Source: Frankiaceae bacterium
Lineage (GTDB): Bacteria; Actinomycetota; Actinomycetes; JAVEEJ01
NCBI GenBank assembly: GCA_030840515.1
Contig: JAVEEJ010000277.1
Span: 1 to 16,954 of the forward strand
Direction: 5' to 3'
DNA length: 16,954 nucleotides
In this document: piece after piece, positions 6,526 to 13,707 of the stretch
Layout: the number at the start of each line of letters is the position of its first letter
How positions within the stretch are numbered: the stretch's first letter is position 1
The notes under the pieces: generated by a model
Told to the model about the DNA's origin: nothing
The model's database searches: none
Seen by the model: only the letters and a program-made list of their open reading frames with translations
Position numbers and translations under genes: made by a program

Positions 6526-9243
6526 ATGCCCTCACCCCGCGATCGCCGCGCGACCCGCGCCCTCGCCCTGCTCGTGGCCGCCACTCTCGGCACCGGCCTG
6601 GTCGCGGTGGGCGCAGGCGCGGACCCGGGAACGACGTACACGACAAGGCAGTTCCGGCTCCCCACGGCGGCAGGTGTGACGCTCGACGCGACCTTGTTCG
6701 TCCCGTCGACAGCAACCCCTGAGCACCCGGCCCCAGCGGTCGTCATCGGGCACGGCTTCGGCGGCAGCAAGCGCGACGTGCGCGCCGACGCCGCAGACCT
6801 CGCGCGGCACGGTTACGTCGTGCTGACGCCCACGGCACGGGGGTTCGGCGCGAGCACAGGCCAGATCGGGCTCGACCTGCCGGAGTACGACGGAAAGGAC
6901 CTCAGCGCGACGGTCGACTACCTCGCTGACCAGCCGATGGTGCGCCTCGACGGCCCCGGCGATCCGCGCGTCGCGGTGGCGGGAGCCAGCTACGGCGGTG
7001 GGCTCGCGTTGGTGGGGGCCAGCCACGACGACCGCATCGACGCGGTCGCGGCCGTGATCACCTGGAACTCGCTGGCGACGGCGCTGCTGCCCAACGCCGC
7101 TGACCCCGAGGGGGGACGTGGCGAGCCCGGTGTCTTCAAGCAGGCGTACGCCGGTGCCTTGTTCGGCAGCGGTGCGTCACGGCCTGGTGCGGAGGCCGCG
7201 GCCTGCGGACGTTTCGCTGCCGACGTCTGCGCTGCCTACGCCGACGTGAGCGCGGGTGGTGCAAGCCCTGCCACCCGCGCGCTACTCGACCGGGCGAGCG
7301 TCGCGAGCCGACTCGGTGCCGTCCGAGCTCCGACGCTGCTCATCCAGGGCGAGGACGACACGCTGTTCCCGCTCGCCGAGGCGGTGCGTACCTACCAGGG
7401 CCTGCGCGCGCAGGGCGTGCCGGTCGCGATGGTGTGGGCGCAGGGCGGGCACGACGCCCCCTTCAGCACATCGGGGGAGTCGGCGATCAGAGCGCGCACG
7501 CGCGCCTGGTTCGACCACTACCTGCGCGGTGCCAGCCGCTCACCGGGCCCGGCCTTCAGCTGGTACGAGCGCACGACCGGGCGCGTGGGCACGGCGCCGA
7601 GCTACCCCGTGCCTGGCACGCGTACGACGACGTTCGGGCTTGCCGCCGGCGGCGTCCTGAGCACCGGTCCCACCGACCCGGCCGCCGTCCAGCAGCTGGC
7701 GAACCCACCCGGCGGCGAGCCTTCCGCGGTGTCCTCCGTTCCGGGCCTCGGCGGGTTCGGTGGCCTCGCGGGCGGGCTCCTGAGCGACCCCCCGTCTCAG
7801 ACCGCGAGCTGGACCAGCGCCCCGTTGACCGCCGACCTGAACGTCGTCGGTGCGGCGTCGCTGCGCGTGCACGTGAGCAGCAGCACCGGCAGCGCCGTGC
7901 TGTTCGCCAAGCTCTACGACGTCGGCAGCGACGGCGCGGCGCAGCTGCCCTCGGGCCAGGTCGCCCCGCTGCGCGTCACGGGTCTCGCACCCGCCGGCCG
8001 GGACGTGGCCGTCACGTTGCCCACCCTGGCGCACACGTTCGGCACCGGGCACCGCGTGCGGATCAGCTTCGTGGCCACGGACCGCGCCTACCTGGGAGAC
8101 CGCAGGGCCAACGTCATCCGCATCCGCGGGACCGCCCTGTCCGGGTTGTCCGTGCCGTCGGCGCCGTCACCGTCCGGTGGCCGGGGCCTGCTCTGGGCGG
8201 TCGCAGTGGGAGTGCTCCTGGCCGCGGCGCTGGCCTCGCTCAGTCGGGTCGTGACGGTGCGCGTGCGTCGCGCGTCCGCGGCGCACGTGGGCGACGCTGA
8301 CGCGACGCCGATCGTGGTGCGAGGGCTGACCAAGGTGTACGGCGACGGCAACCGCGCGGTGGACGATGTGAGCTTCGCCGTGGAGCGCGGGCAGATCGTG
8401 GGGCTACTCGGCCCGAACGGCTCGGGGAAGACCACGACGTTGCGGATGGCCCTGGGGTTGATCACGCCGACCGCGGGCGGAGTTGAGCTGTACGGCGAGC
8501 GGGTGCGCCCAGGTGCGCCGGTGCTGCGCCGGTTCGGCACCTTCGTCGAGGGGCCCGGCCTGCTCCCCCACCTGTCCGGGCGGGACAACCTCCAGCTGTG
8601 GTGGCGCTCGACGGGTGCCGCTCTCGTTGACGCGCACCTCGACGAGGCCTTGGAGGTCGCCGGACTGGGAGCGGCCGTGGACAAGCCCGTGCGCTCCTAC
8701 AGCCACGGCATGCGCCAGCGCCTCGCGCTGGCCCAGGCCCTGCTCGGCAAGCCCGACTGCCTGATCCTCGACGAGCCGACGAATGGCCTGGACCCGCCGC
8801 AGATCCGGGAGATGCGCGAATTGATCCGCGGCTACGCCGCGGAGGGCAAGACCGTGCTGCTGTCCAGCCACTTGCTGAGCGAGGTCGAGGTGACCTGCAC
8901 GCACGCTGTGGTGATGCAGAGCGGCAGGGTCATCCACCACGGGCCGGTCTCGGAGCTGCTCGCGCTCGGGGCGCAGGTGCACATCAGCGTCGGTGCCCAG
9001 CCGCTCCGGGCGGCCGCTGTGCTCGGCGCCGTGAGGGGTGTGCGCGCGGTGACCGATGTCGGTGGCGGTGACCTCGTCGTGGACGCACCCGCAACGATGC
9101 GCCCGGTCCTGGTCCGCGCGTTGGTGGAGGCAGGGCTGGACGTGGTGGAGGTCAGCGTGCGCAGCCGGTTGGAGGACGTGTTCCTCGACCTGGTCGGAGC
9201 CACCGCGGTGGGTCATGCGGTCGGCTCGGGCGGGGAGGGCTGA
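6526..9243 (+). CDS. Exported CocE/S15-type alpha/beta hydrolase fused to an ABC transporter ATPase
   Basis: This 905-residue fusion has an arginine-rich signal peptide (about 5-33, ending AGA-D). The hydrolase (about 40-335) shows HGFGG (76-80), nucleophile elbow GASYGG (Ser155), Asp278 in GEDD and His309 in GGHD, a complete catalytic triad. A beta-rich domain like PepX_C (about 425-537) follows. One membrane segment (about 554-576) leads to a cytoplasmic ABC ATPase (about 594-815): Walker A GPNGSGKTT (629-637), signature YSHGMRQR (725-732), Walker B LILDEP (Asp749, Glu750), H-loop His782. Its C-terminal SRLEDVFLDL is typical of ABC-2 exporter ATPases. The predicted topology puts the enzyme outside and the ATPase inside. 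The reading frame is open throughout. AGGTGAGG (6507-6514) precedes the ATG. The permease follows after 3 bases. The substrate is unknown; S15/CocE relatives cleave esters, amides or Xaa-Pro peptides. Confidence 0.9.
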   Translation: MPSPRDRRATRALALLVAATLGTGLVAVGAGADPGTTYTTRQFRLPTAAGVTLDATLFVPSTATPEHPAPAVVIGHGFGGSKRDVRADAADLARHGYVVLTPTARGFGASTGQIGLDLPEYDGKDLSATVDYLADQPMVRLDGPGDPRVAVAGASYGGGLALVGASHDDRIDAVAAVITWNSLATALLPNAADPEGGRGEPGVFKQAYAGALFGSGASRPGAEAAACGRFAADVCAAYADVSAGGASPATRALLDRASVASRLGAVRAPTLLIQGEDDTLFPLAEAVRTYQGLRAQGVPVAMVWAQGGHDAPFSTSGESAIRARTRAWFDHYLRGASRSPGPAFSWYERTTGRVGTAPSYPVPGTRTTTFGLAAGGVLSTGPTDPAAVQQLANPPGGEPSAVSSVPGLGGFGGLAGGLLSDPPSQTASWTSAPLTADLNVVGAASLRVHVSSSTGSAVLFAKLYDVGSDGAAQLPSGQVAPLRVTGLAPAGRDVAVTLPTLAHTFGTGHRVRISFVATDRAYLGDRRANVIRIRGTALSGLSVPSAPSPSGGRGLLWAVAVGVLLAAALASLSRVVTVRVRRASAAHVGDADATPIVVRGLTKVYGDGNRAVDDVSFAVERGQIVGLLGPNGSGKTTTLRMALGLITPTAGGVELYGERVRPGAPVLRRFGTFVEGPGLLPHLSGRDNLQLWWRSTGAALVDAHLDEALEVAGLGAAVDKPVRSYSHGMRQRLALAQALLGKPDCLILDEPTNGLDPPQIREMRELIRGYAAEGKTVLLSSHLLSEVEVTCTHAVVMQSGRVIHHGPVSELLALGAQVHISVGAQPLRAAAVLGAVRGVRAVTDVGGGDLVVDAPATMRPVLVRALVEAGLDVVEVSVRSRLEDVFLDLVGATAVGHAVGSGGEG

Positions 9244-9246
9244 CCG

Positions 9247-10044
9247 ATGTGGCTCGAGCTGCTGCGCCAGCTGCGCAGGCGCCGGACCTACGTCACCTTC
9301 GCGTTGGTGGTCGGCCTCCCGATCCTGATCGTGACCTCGATAGCAGTGGGCGGTGGTCCGGGTGACGGTCGCCAGGGCGACCTGGTCGATGTCGCCAGCC
9401 GCTCCGGCATCAACGCCGCCTTCTTCTGCCTCCAGGCCGCCAGCGGGTTCCTGCTCGTGGTCGTCGTGGCGATGTTCGCGGGCGACGCGGTGGCAAGCGA
9501 AGCCAGCTGGGGTTCGCTGCGCTACCTCCTGGTCCGGCCCATTCCGCGCTGGCGCCTGCTGCGCGTGAAGCTGGCCGTGGCCGCGCTGCTCAGCGTCACG
9601 GCGGTGCTGCTGATCCCGGTGGTGGGGCTCGCGGCAGGCACCGTGGCATTCGGCTGGAGGCCGGCGAGCACCCCGCTCGGCGGCGCGTTCTCGGTGGGGA
9701 CGGGGCTCGAGCGGCTGGCAGCCGCGGACGCCTACATCGCCGTGTCGCTGGCCGTCGTACTCGCGCTCGCGTTCCTGTTCTCCACGATGACCGACGCGCC
9801 GCTGGCTGCGGTGGGCGGGGCTGTGGTGGCGACGGTCGTCAGCCAGATCCTCGACCTGGTGTCCTCACTGGGTCGCGTGCGCCTGTTCCTGCCGACGCAC
9901 TACTGGTTCTCGTGGCTGGACCTGCTCAGCACCCCGGTGCCCACGGGCGCGATGGCGCGTGGCCTGGTCTCCGCTGTGCCGTGGACGGTGCTTCCGCTCG
10001 CCGTCGCGTTCTGGCACTTCCGGCGCAAGGACGTGCTGAGCTAG
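9247..10044 (+). CDS. ABC-2-type transporter permease
   Basis: This 265-residue integral membrane protein has six predicted membrane segments, at about 16-35, 56-78, 108-132, 161-180, 184-205 and 237-257. The stretch FAGDAVASEASWGSLRYLLVRP (about 77-98) matches the pattern by which ABC-2 permeases contact the ATPase (E-x-x-x-G-x-L-R-x-L-L-x-R-P). It begins 3 bases after the hydrolase-ATPase stop, with GGGAGGG (9233-9239) as ribosome-binding site, so the two form an operon and probably one exporter. The cargo cannot be read from the sequence. The TAG stop lies inside CTAG, which is also the stop of the convergent gene. Confidence 0.9.
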   Translation: MWLELLRQLRRRRTYVTFALVVGLPILIVTSIAVGGGPGDGRQGDLVDVASRSGINAAFFCLQAASGFLLVVVVAMFAGDAVASEASWGSLRYLLVRPIPRWRLLRVKLAVAALLSVTAVLLIPVVGLAAGTVAFGWRPASTPLGGAFSVGTGLERLAAADAYIAVSLAVVLALAFLFSTMTDAPLAAVGGAVVATVVSQILDLVSSLGRVRLFLPTHYWFSWLDLLSTPVPTGAMARGLVSAVPWTVLPLAVAFWHFRRKDVLS

Positions 10045-10442
10045 GCGCGGGCCTGCTTGAAAGGGTCGCGCAGCGGAGCTGAATTCAGCTCGGCGCGCGG
10101 GCAGCGCTCGAGGGTCAGGCCGACCGCCACGAGCAGCTCGTCGCAGAGCTGGTCCACGGTCCATCCGACGAGGCGTCCGTGCTCGGTGATGCTCACGCGG
10201 TAGATGGTCACCCAGTAGGCGGCCGGCTTGTTGTAGGTGACGAAGATCGAGCCCACCGTCTCGGCGTCGCCGCGGGCGCCCAGCGGACCGTTCCACGGGC
10301 GGTCGTAGCGCTGCCACAGTGAGGTGGAGCCGGACCAGACGCCGCCGCGGGAGACGTCCAGACGCTCGAGTTCAGCCAGCACCTCGCGAGCCTGGCGATC
10401 GTCGATCACGGCGCCGGGCCGGATCACCCGCTCGTGTTCCAT
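10041..10442 (-). CDS. Conserved-looking hypothetical protein, 133 residues
   Basis: I do not recognise a named family. The product is soluble, has no signal peptide or membrane segment, and contains a tryptophan/tyrosine-rich centre: WSGSTSLWQRYDRPWNGP, then VTYNKPAAYWVTIYRVSI, then GWTVDQLCDELLVAVGLTL. The regular alternation suggests a compact alpha/beta fold. I start it at ATG 10442 (MEHERVIRP). The frame stays open much further upstream, but that extension crosses a hairpin and then the SsgA-like gene in another frame, so it is unlikely to be coding. The ribosome-binding site is weak. It lies downstream of the SsgA-like gene on the same strand and overlaps the convergent permease by 4 bases. 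Confidence 0.65.
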   Translation of the reverse strand: MEHERVIRPGAVIDDRQAREVLAELERLDVSRGGVWSGSTSLWQRYDRPWNGPLGARGDAETVGSIFVTYNKPAAYWVTIYRVSITEHGRLVGWTVDQLCDELLVAVGLTLERCPRAELNSAPLRDPFKQARA

Positions 10443-10512
10443 CACGGCTCTGGGATCGGCAGCGGAGCGGAGGACCTGAGCCTCCGATCGGATCTTTCCC
10501 CACAAGACGTGC

Positions 10513-10553
10513 CGCAGGGCCGCCGCTCCCCCCTCGGGAACGACGGCCCTGCG
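10513..10553 (-). terminator. Hairpin downstream of the SsgA-like gene, possible terminator
   Basis: CGCAGGGCCG (10513-10522) and CGGCCCTGCG (10544-10553) form a perfect 10-bp stem around a 21-base loop. It lies 53 bases past the SsgA-like stop on the minus strand and 71 bases before the next start. There is no real U-tract (GTCTTGT follows on the minus strand), so termination, if any, would be of the U-less kind often suggested for actinobacteria. It could equally be a processing or pausing hairpin. Confidence 0.4.
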
Positions 10554-10605
10554 CTGCTCTGACGGCGCTGGGACGCCCGTCAGATGCGTGTGGGGCGGTG
10601 CCTGC

Positions 10606-11019
10606 TCAGAAGTCCTCGAGCAGTGCGGCGATCTCGCGGTCGAGGTCCACGTAGTCACCCTCGGACCCGGTGGGCACGAGCACGTAGGTCTCGGTGAGGA
10701 ACTCGGCGACCTGAGCCAGCGGGGCCTCGAGGGCCGCGGCGCCGTCAGGGGAGGACAGCGTGATGCGGACCATGCGCCCGTCCTCGGACTGGATGGGCTG
10801 GATCCGCACGTCGCCCTCGCCGCTCGCGGCATCGACGCCTGCGGTCAGGAGCTCGCGCGAGAAGTGCCAGGTGACCTCGCTGTCCGGGCCGGTCGAGATG
10901 TCGAGGCGGACGGCGTACGGGTCGCTCATCGCGTAGGTGGCCCGGGCCTCCACGGGAAGCGGAACGTCACCGGGGACGACCAGCGAGAGAGCGAAGGCGG
11001 AGCTGACGGTCGGGGTCAT
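10606..11019 (-). CDS. SsgA-family sporulation / cell division regulator (SsgB-like)
   Basis: This 137-residue protein fits the SsgA-like (SALP) family, whose members position septa in actinomycetes; SsgB recruits FtsZ in Streptomyces. Diagnostic segments are the YAMSDPYAVRLDI core (about 29-41), VTWHFSRELLTAG (about 48-60), GDVRIQP (about 69-75), ITLSSPDGAAALEAP (about 85-99) and an acidic C-terminus DYVDLDREIAALLEDF. Length is typical (130-150). The ATG follows AGAGG with a 6-base spacer. The gene is divergent from the membrane-protein gene at 11296. Which SALP subgroup it belongs to cannot be fixed without a tree; it reads closest to SsgB from memory. Confidence 0.9.
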   Translation of the reverse strand: MTPTVSSAFALSLVVPGDVPLPVEARATYAMSDPYAVRLDISTGPDSEVTWHFSRELLTAGVDAASGEGDVRIQPIQSEDGRMVRITLSSPDGAAALEAPLAQVAEFLTETYVLVPTGSEGDYVDLDREIAALLEDF

Positions 11020-11157
11020 CGACTACCTCTGAGGGGGTGGGTGGACGTGCTGACAGTCAGGCCAACGAGGGCAGGGAACTCGAGGAAACGGGCTCCTCCG
11101 AAGCTGTTCGACAGGTCATCCCTAATGGTCGTCAGATGTCCGAAAAGTCCGCGCGGG

Positions 11158-11193
11158 CCGTCCGGCCGCATTGGGTTGGTCCGTCCGGCCGCA
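11158..11193. repeat. Paired 13-bp direct repeat between divergent genes
   Basis: CCGTCCGGCCGCA occurs exactly at 11158-11170 and 11181-11193, 23 bp start to start, so on nearly the same helix face. The first copy overlaps a small inverted repeat (GGCCG-TC-CGGCC, 11156-11167). The 276-base gap 11020-11295 between the SsgA-like gene and the membrane-protein gene otherwise shows nothing I can name; it presumably holds both promoters. An operator is possible but unproven. Confidence 0.4.
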
Positions 11194-11295
11194 CCCCCTT
11201 CGGGCCGGCTGCCCGCAGCGAGGCTGTTGTCCGGCTTCTGCTGTGAGTTGTCGGGCCGGGCTTTTCTCGCCTCCCTGGGCTGCCGATGAGGTGGC

Positions 11296-12159
11296 GTGGA
11301 CCTCCCCCGCAGAGCTGCTCAGTCGCCCTGGGTCCGCACCATCGGTCTCGGCGTCGCCGTGGTGGTGGCGGCCTTGTCCCTCGAGCACATCCCGCGTGCC
11401 TCGGCGCTGCCGGCCGCGCTCGGTCTGATCCCCTTCATCCTCGGCAAGTACCTGGTGGCCCCACTGCGCTGGCGGCAGATCAGCGCGGCCGGCAAGCCGG
11501 TGCGTTGGCACGTCAGGGTGCAGGCGGAGGCAGAGCTGCTGGGCTTGCTCGTGCCGGGGCGCGCTGCGGCCGACCTGTGGCGCGCTCACGAGCTGCACAA
11601 GACCGGTCTGGAGCGGCCCGCAGCCTGGGCGGAGATCGGCCTCGACCGACTCGTCGGCGCTGCCGGGCTGACCGTCTTCGTCCTGGCCACCGGTGCGGCG
11701 CTTCCCATGCGGGTGATGCTGGCCGGGCTCGGCGTGGGGCTGCTCGTCCTGGTCACGGCGTTCGTCCTCGCCCGGCGGCGGCCGGCGCTGCTCGCCCAGC
11801 GGCCGCGTCCGTCGCGGATGCGGCTGGTGCGCGGCGTCCTCCTCGCCGTGGCCTACCAGCTGTCCTTCGCCGGACTGCTCGTCGGTACCACTGATGCGGT
11901 CGGGCACCCCGTCCCCGCGCTGGCGCTGCTCGGCGTCTTCGGGGCGAGCCAGGTCGCGGGACTCGTGCCTGGGGTGCACGGCGCAGGGCCTCGCGAGGGG
12001 GCGCTCGTCGTCGGACTGGTCTCGCTCGGAGTGCCCTGGGCCTCGGCCCTCGGCGCCATCTCGCTGACCGCCGTGCTGGCGTGGGTCCCGGCCTTGCTGA
12101 TCGGTGGGACCTGCATGCTGGCCCGTCGGTTCCGCCGGGTCGTCCCGCACCTGGCCTAG
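11296..12159 (+). CDS. LPG-synthase-type (UPF0104) integral membrane protein
   Basis: This 287-residue polytopic protein of the lysylphosphatidylglycerol_synthase_TM family is related to the flippase part of MprF. It has about seven or eight hydrophobic segments. Family landmarks are LGKYLVAPLRWRQIS (49-63), LLVPGRAAADLWRAHELHKTG (84-104), a glutamate/arginine pair in AEIGLDRLVG (112-121), and the conserved loop AGLVPGVHGAGPREGALV (221-238; usual form P-GG-G-xRE). No cytoplasmic aminoacyl-transferase domain is attached, so it is a stand-alone lipid-handling or transport protein. A stop in frame at 11287 limits upstream extension, making GTG 11296 the first start; GAGG at 11288-11291 is rather close. 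A GDPD-like gene follows 39 bases on. Confidence 0.85.
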   Translation: MDLPRRAAQSPWVRTIGLGVAVVVAALSLEHIPRASALPAALGLIPFILGKYLVAPLRWRQISAAGKPVRWHVRVQAEAELLGLLVPGRAAADLWRAHELHKTGLERPAAWAEIGLDRLVGAAGLTVFVLATGAALPMRVMLAGLGVGLLVLVTAFVLARRRPALLAQRPRPSRMRLVRGVLLAVAYQLSFAGLLVGTTDAVGHPVPALALLGVFGASQVAGLVPGVHGAGPREGALVVGLVSLGVPWASALGAISLTAVLAWVPALLIGGTCMLARRFRRVVPHLA

Positions 12160-12186
12160 CGGCTCGCCGGAGTCCGCGGCTCGGGC

Positions 12187-12192
12187 TACCGT
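12187..12192 (+). promoter_or_regulatory. Possible -10 element giving a leaderless transcript
   Basis: TACCGT fits the actinobacterial -10 pattern TANNNT and ends 6 bases before the GTG of the next gene, which itself lacks a ribosome-binding site. That spacing would put the transcription start on the GTG. No clear -35 hexamer is visible, and the motif is short, so this is suggestive only. Confidence 0.3.
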
Positions 12193-12198
12193 CGACTC

Positions 12199-12918
12199 GT
12201 GCCAGCGTCGTTCTCCGCCCTGCCGGACCTGGCCCCGGACCACCCGCTGGCGATCGCCCACCGGCACGGCAACCTCGTTGACCTGGTCACCCTGGGGGCC
12301 GCCGCGGGCGTGGACCTGCTCGAGATGGACGTCTACGCCCACCAGGGCCGGCTCGAGGTGCGCCACGCCAGACGGGTCGGCCCCTGGCTGCTCGAGGGCT
12401 GGCGCCTCCACCGCTGGGGTGGGCCGCCGCTGCACCTCGAGGACGTGCTCACCTCCCTACCGGCCGGGAGCGCGGTCATGGTCGACCTCAAAGGCCGCAG
12501 CGCCGACACGGGTGCCCTGGTGGCCTCAGCCATGGCCGCGGCTCTGCCGGGCCGCGGCTATGCGGTGTGCAGCCGCAACTGGGGGCTCCTCGCGGCCTTC
12601 GCCGCGGTGCCGGAGGCGCGGGTGGTCTGGTCCGTCGGCTCACGACGCGAGCTCAGGCGGCTGCTCCGCAAGCTCGGGGAGGCCCCGGTTTGGGGCGTCT
12701 CCGTCCGTCGGCAGCTCCTGGACCGCACGCTCGTGGGTCGCCTCCGGGAGCGAGCCCACGTGGTGATGGCCTGGCATGTGGAGGACACCCGTCGGCTGGA
12801 GGAGGTGCTCGCGCTCGGCGTCAACGGGGTCATCTGCGAGGACCTCGAGGTGCTGCGCACGCTCATGGGCCGTCGGGTCTCCACCGATTCACCCCACCTG
12901 GGTATGCACGGAGGGTAG
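12199..12918 (+). CDS. Glycerophosphodiester phosphodiesterase-like protein
   Basis: This 239-residue TIM-barrel protein of the GDPD family would hydrolyse glycerophosphodiesters to glycerol 3-phosphate and an alcohol. Expected catalytic and metal residues are visible: His21-Arg22 (AHRHGN, a variant of AHRG), Glu42-x-Asp44 (LLEMDV), His56 (VRHARR; the usual Asp after this His is Ala57), then LEDVL (80-84) and VDLKG with Asp96/Lys98. The C-terminal half ends with the barrel strand GVNGVICEDLEVL. It has no signal peptide, so it is probably cytoplasmic. The GTG start has no ribosome-binding site. Position after the LPG-type membrane protein suggests a shared role in lipid turnover. The divergent HRG motif leaves specificity open. 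Confidence 0.8.
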   Translation: MPASFSALPDLAPDHPLAIAHRHGNLVDLVTLGAAAGVDLLEMDVYAHQGRLEVRHARRVGPWLLEGWRLHRWGGPPLHLEDVLTSLPAGSAVMVDLKGRSADTGALVASAMAAALPGRGYAVCSRNWGLLAAFAAVPEARVVWSVGSRRELRRLLRKLGEAPVWGVSVRRQLLDRTLVGRLRERAHVVMAWHVEDTRRLEEVLALGVNGVICEDLEVLRTLMGRRVSTDSPHLGMHGG

Positions 12919-12940
12919 AACTACCGTTACTATGGGTAGT
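12914..12940. promoter_or_regulatory. Overlapping GGTAG/CTACC inverted repeats with a -10-like element
   Basis: GGTAG (12914-12918) pairs with CTACC (12921-12925), and ACTACC (12920-12925) also pairs with GGTAGT (12935-12940). Between the latter two lies TACTAT (12928-12933), which fits the -10 pattern TANNNT. Three alternating copies of one half-site around a -10 look like an operator-promoter for the exported protein starting 48 bases on. The segment is AT-richer than its surroundings and begins within the GDPD stop codon. Confidence 0.45.
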
Positions 12941-12987
12941 GCCGGATCAACGGTGTATGTCCAGCAGTGAGCTTCCAGAGGAGTGCC

Positions 12988-13662
12988 GTGGCATCCGCGC
13001 CCGACCGTCGCAGCGTCGCCGGTATCGCCGGCCTCGCCCTGCTCGCGACAGCCGGGACGCTCACGATCGTCTCCGCCGGCGCGGGAGTCCTCACCGCCTC
13101 GACCGCCCGACAGCACGCCGTGGCGGCCACCGCGTCCTCGTGGGGGTCCGCTCCGCTCGTCGTGCCCGGGGTCGTCGCGCCGCAGGCTCACGTCACCCTC
13201 GGCCGGCCGGCAGGCCGGACCGTCCCCGTCAGGGCGCAGGGCGGTGCTGAGCAGCCTCCGGTGAGGCTGCCGCTCGTGGTCCCCCCGGTTGCCCTGCCCC
13301 CCATCGCGCTGCCCCCCGTCGCGCTGCCGCCTGTCGCTGTCCCGCCCGCGACCAATCCCGCCGTCGCGCACCCTCACCTCAGCGGGCCCCGTGTCACCCA
13401 CCCGGCGCTGGGAGGGTCCGCACATCCTCAGGTCGGGGCGGTCGGCCCAGCTGCAAAGGCCAGCAGCCACTCCGAGCACAAGCAGCTCCCCAAGGCTGCC
13501 CGCAAGGCGGCGAAGGCGGGAGCGAAGGAGGCGGCGAGGGCCGCCTGGACGTCCGCCAAGATGCGCAACAGGCAGCCCGGCAGCTCCGGCTCGCATCGTG
13601 CGGGCGGGTCGCGCCACGGGACCGCCAAGGCCAAGAGCCGGCACGCGCACCGCGCCTGCTGA
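12988..13662 (+). CDS. Exported low-complexity Pro/Ala/Lys-rich protein
   Basis: This 224-residue protein matches no family I know. An N-terminal hydrophobic segment (about 9-37) after Arg7-Arg8 looks like a signal peptide or membrane anchor. Residues 99-118 are four PP(V/I)A(L/V) pentapeptides, a likely extended wall-spanning rod. The last ~65 residues are strongly basic: KAARKAAKAGAKEAARAA resembles the alanine/lysine-rich tails of heparin-binding haemagglutinin or histone-like proteins, then AGGSRH, ending in a lone Cys. I chose GTG 12988 because AGAGGAG (12977-12983) lies 4 bases upstream; GTG 12967 in the same frame has no such site. A surface protein binding polyanions in the envelope is a guess. 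Real translation is supported by the start context and codon-phase repeats. Confidence 0.65.
   Translation: MASAPDRRSVAGIAGLALLATAGTLTIVSAGAGVLTASTARQHAVAATASSWGSAPLVVPGVVAPQAHVTLGRPAGRTVPVRAQGGAEQPPVRLPLVVPPVALPPIALPPVALPPVAVPPATNPAVAHPHLSGPRVTHPALGGSAHPQVGAVGPAAKASSHSEHKQLPKAARKAAKAGAKEAARAAWTSAKMRNRQPGSSGSHRAGGSRHGTAKAKSRHAHRAC
13282..13341 (+). repeat. Four 15-bp repeats encoding PP(V/I)A(L/V) units
   Basis: Units at 13282-13296, 13297-13311, 13312-13326 and 13327-13341 encode PPVAL, PPIAL, PPVAL and PPVAV. They differ mainly at synonymous or conservative positions, as expected for a coding repeat under protein-level constraint. Confidence 0.85.
13600..13616 (+). repeat. 17-bp direct repeat, copy 1 (AGGSRH codons)
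   Basis: GCGGGCGGGTCGCGCCA here recurs exactly at 13729-13745. In this copy it is read A-G-G-S-R-H near the C-terminus of the exported protein. Confidence 0.8.
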
Positions 13663-13707
13663 GCGAGGTCAGGGGTCCGCTGCCGTCCCGGCTCGGACTC
13701 TGACACC

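Noticed and set aside
10443..10832. Upstream extension of the 133-residue minus-strand gene to 10832
   Set aside because: It would overlap most of the SsgA-like coding region in another frame and run through a perfect 10-bp hairpin; its composition (Pro/Ser/Arg) is that of a shadow frame.
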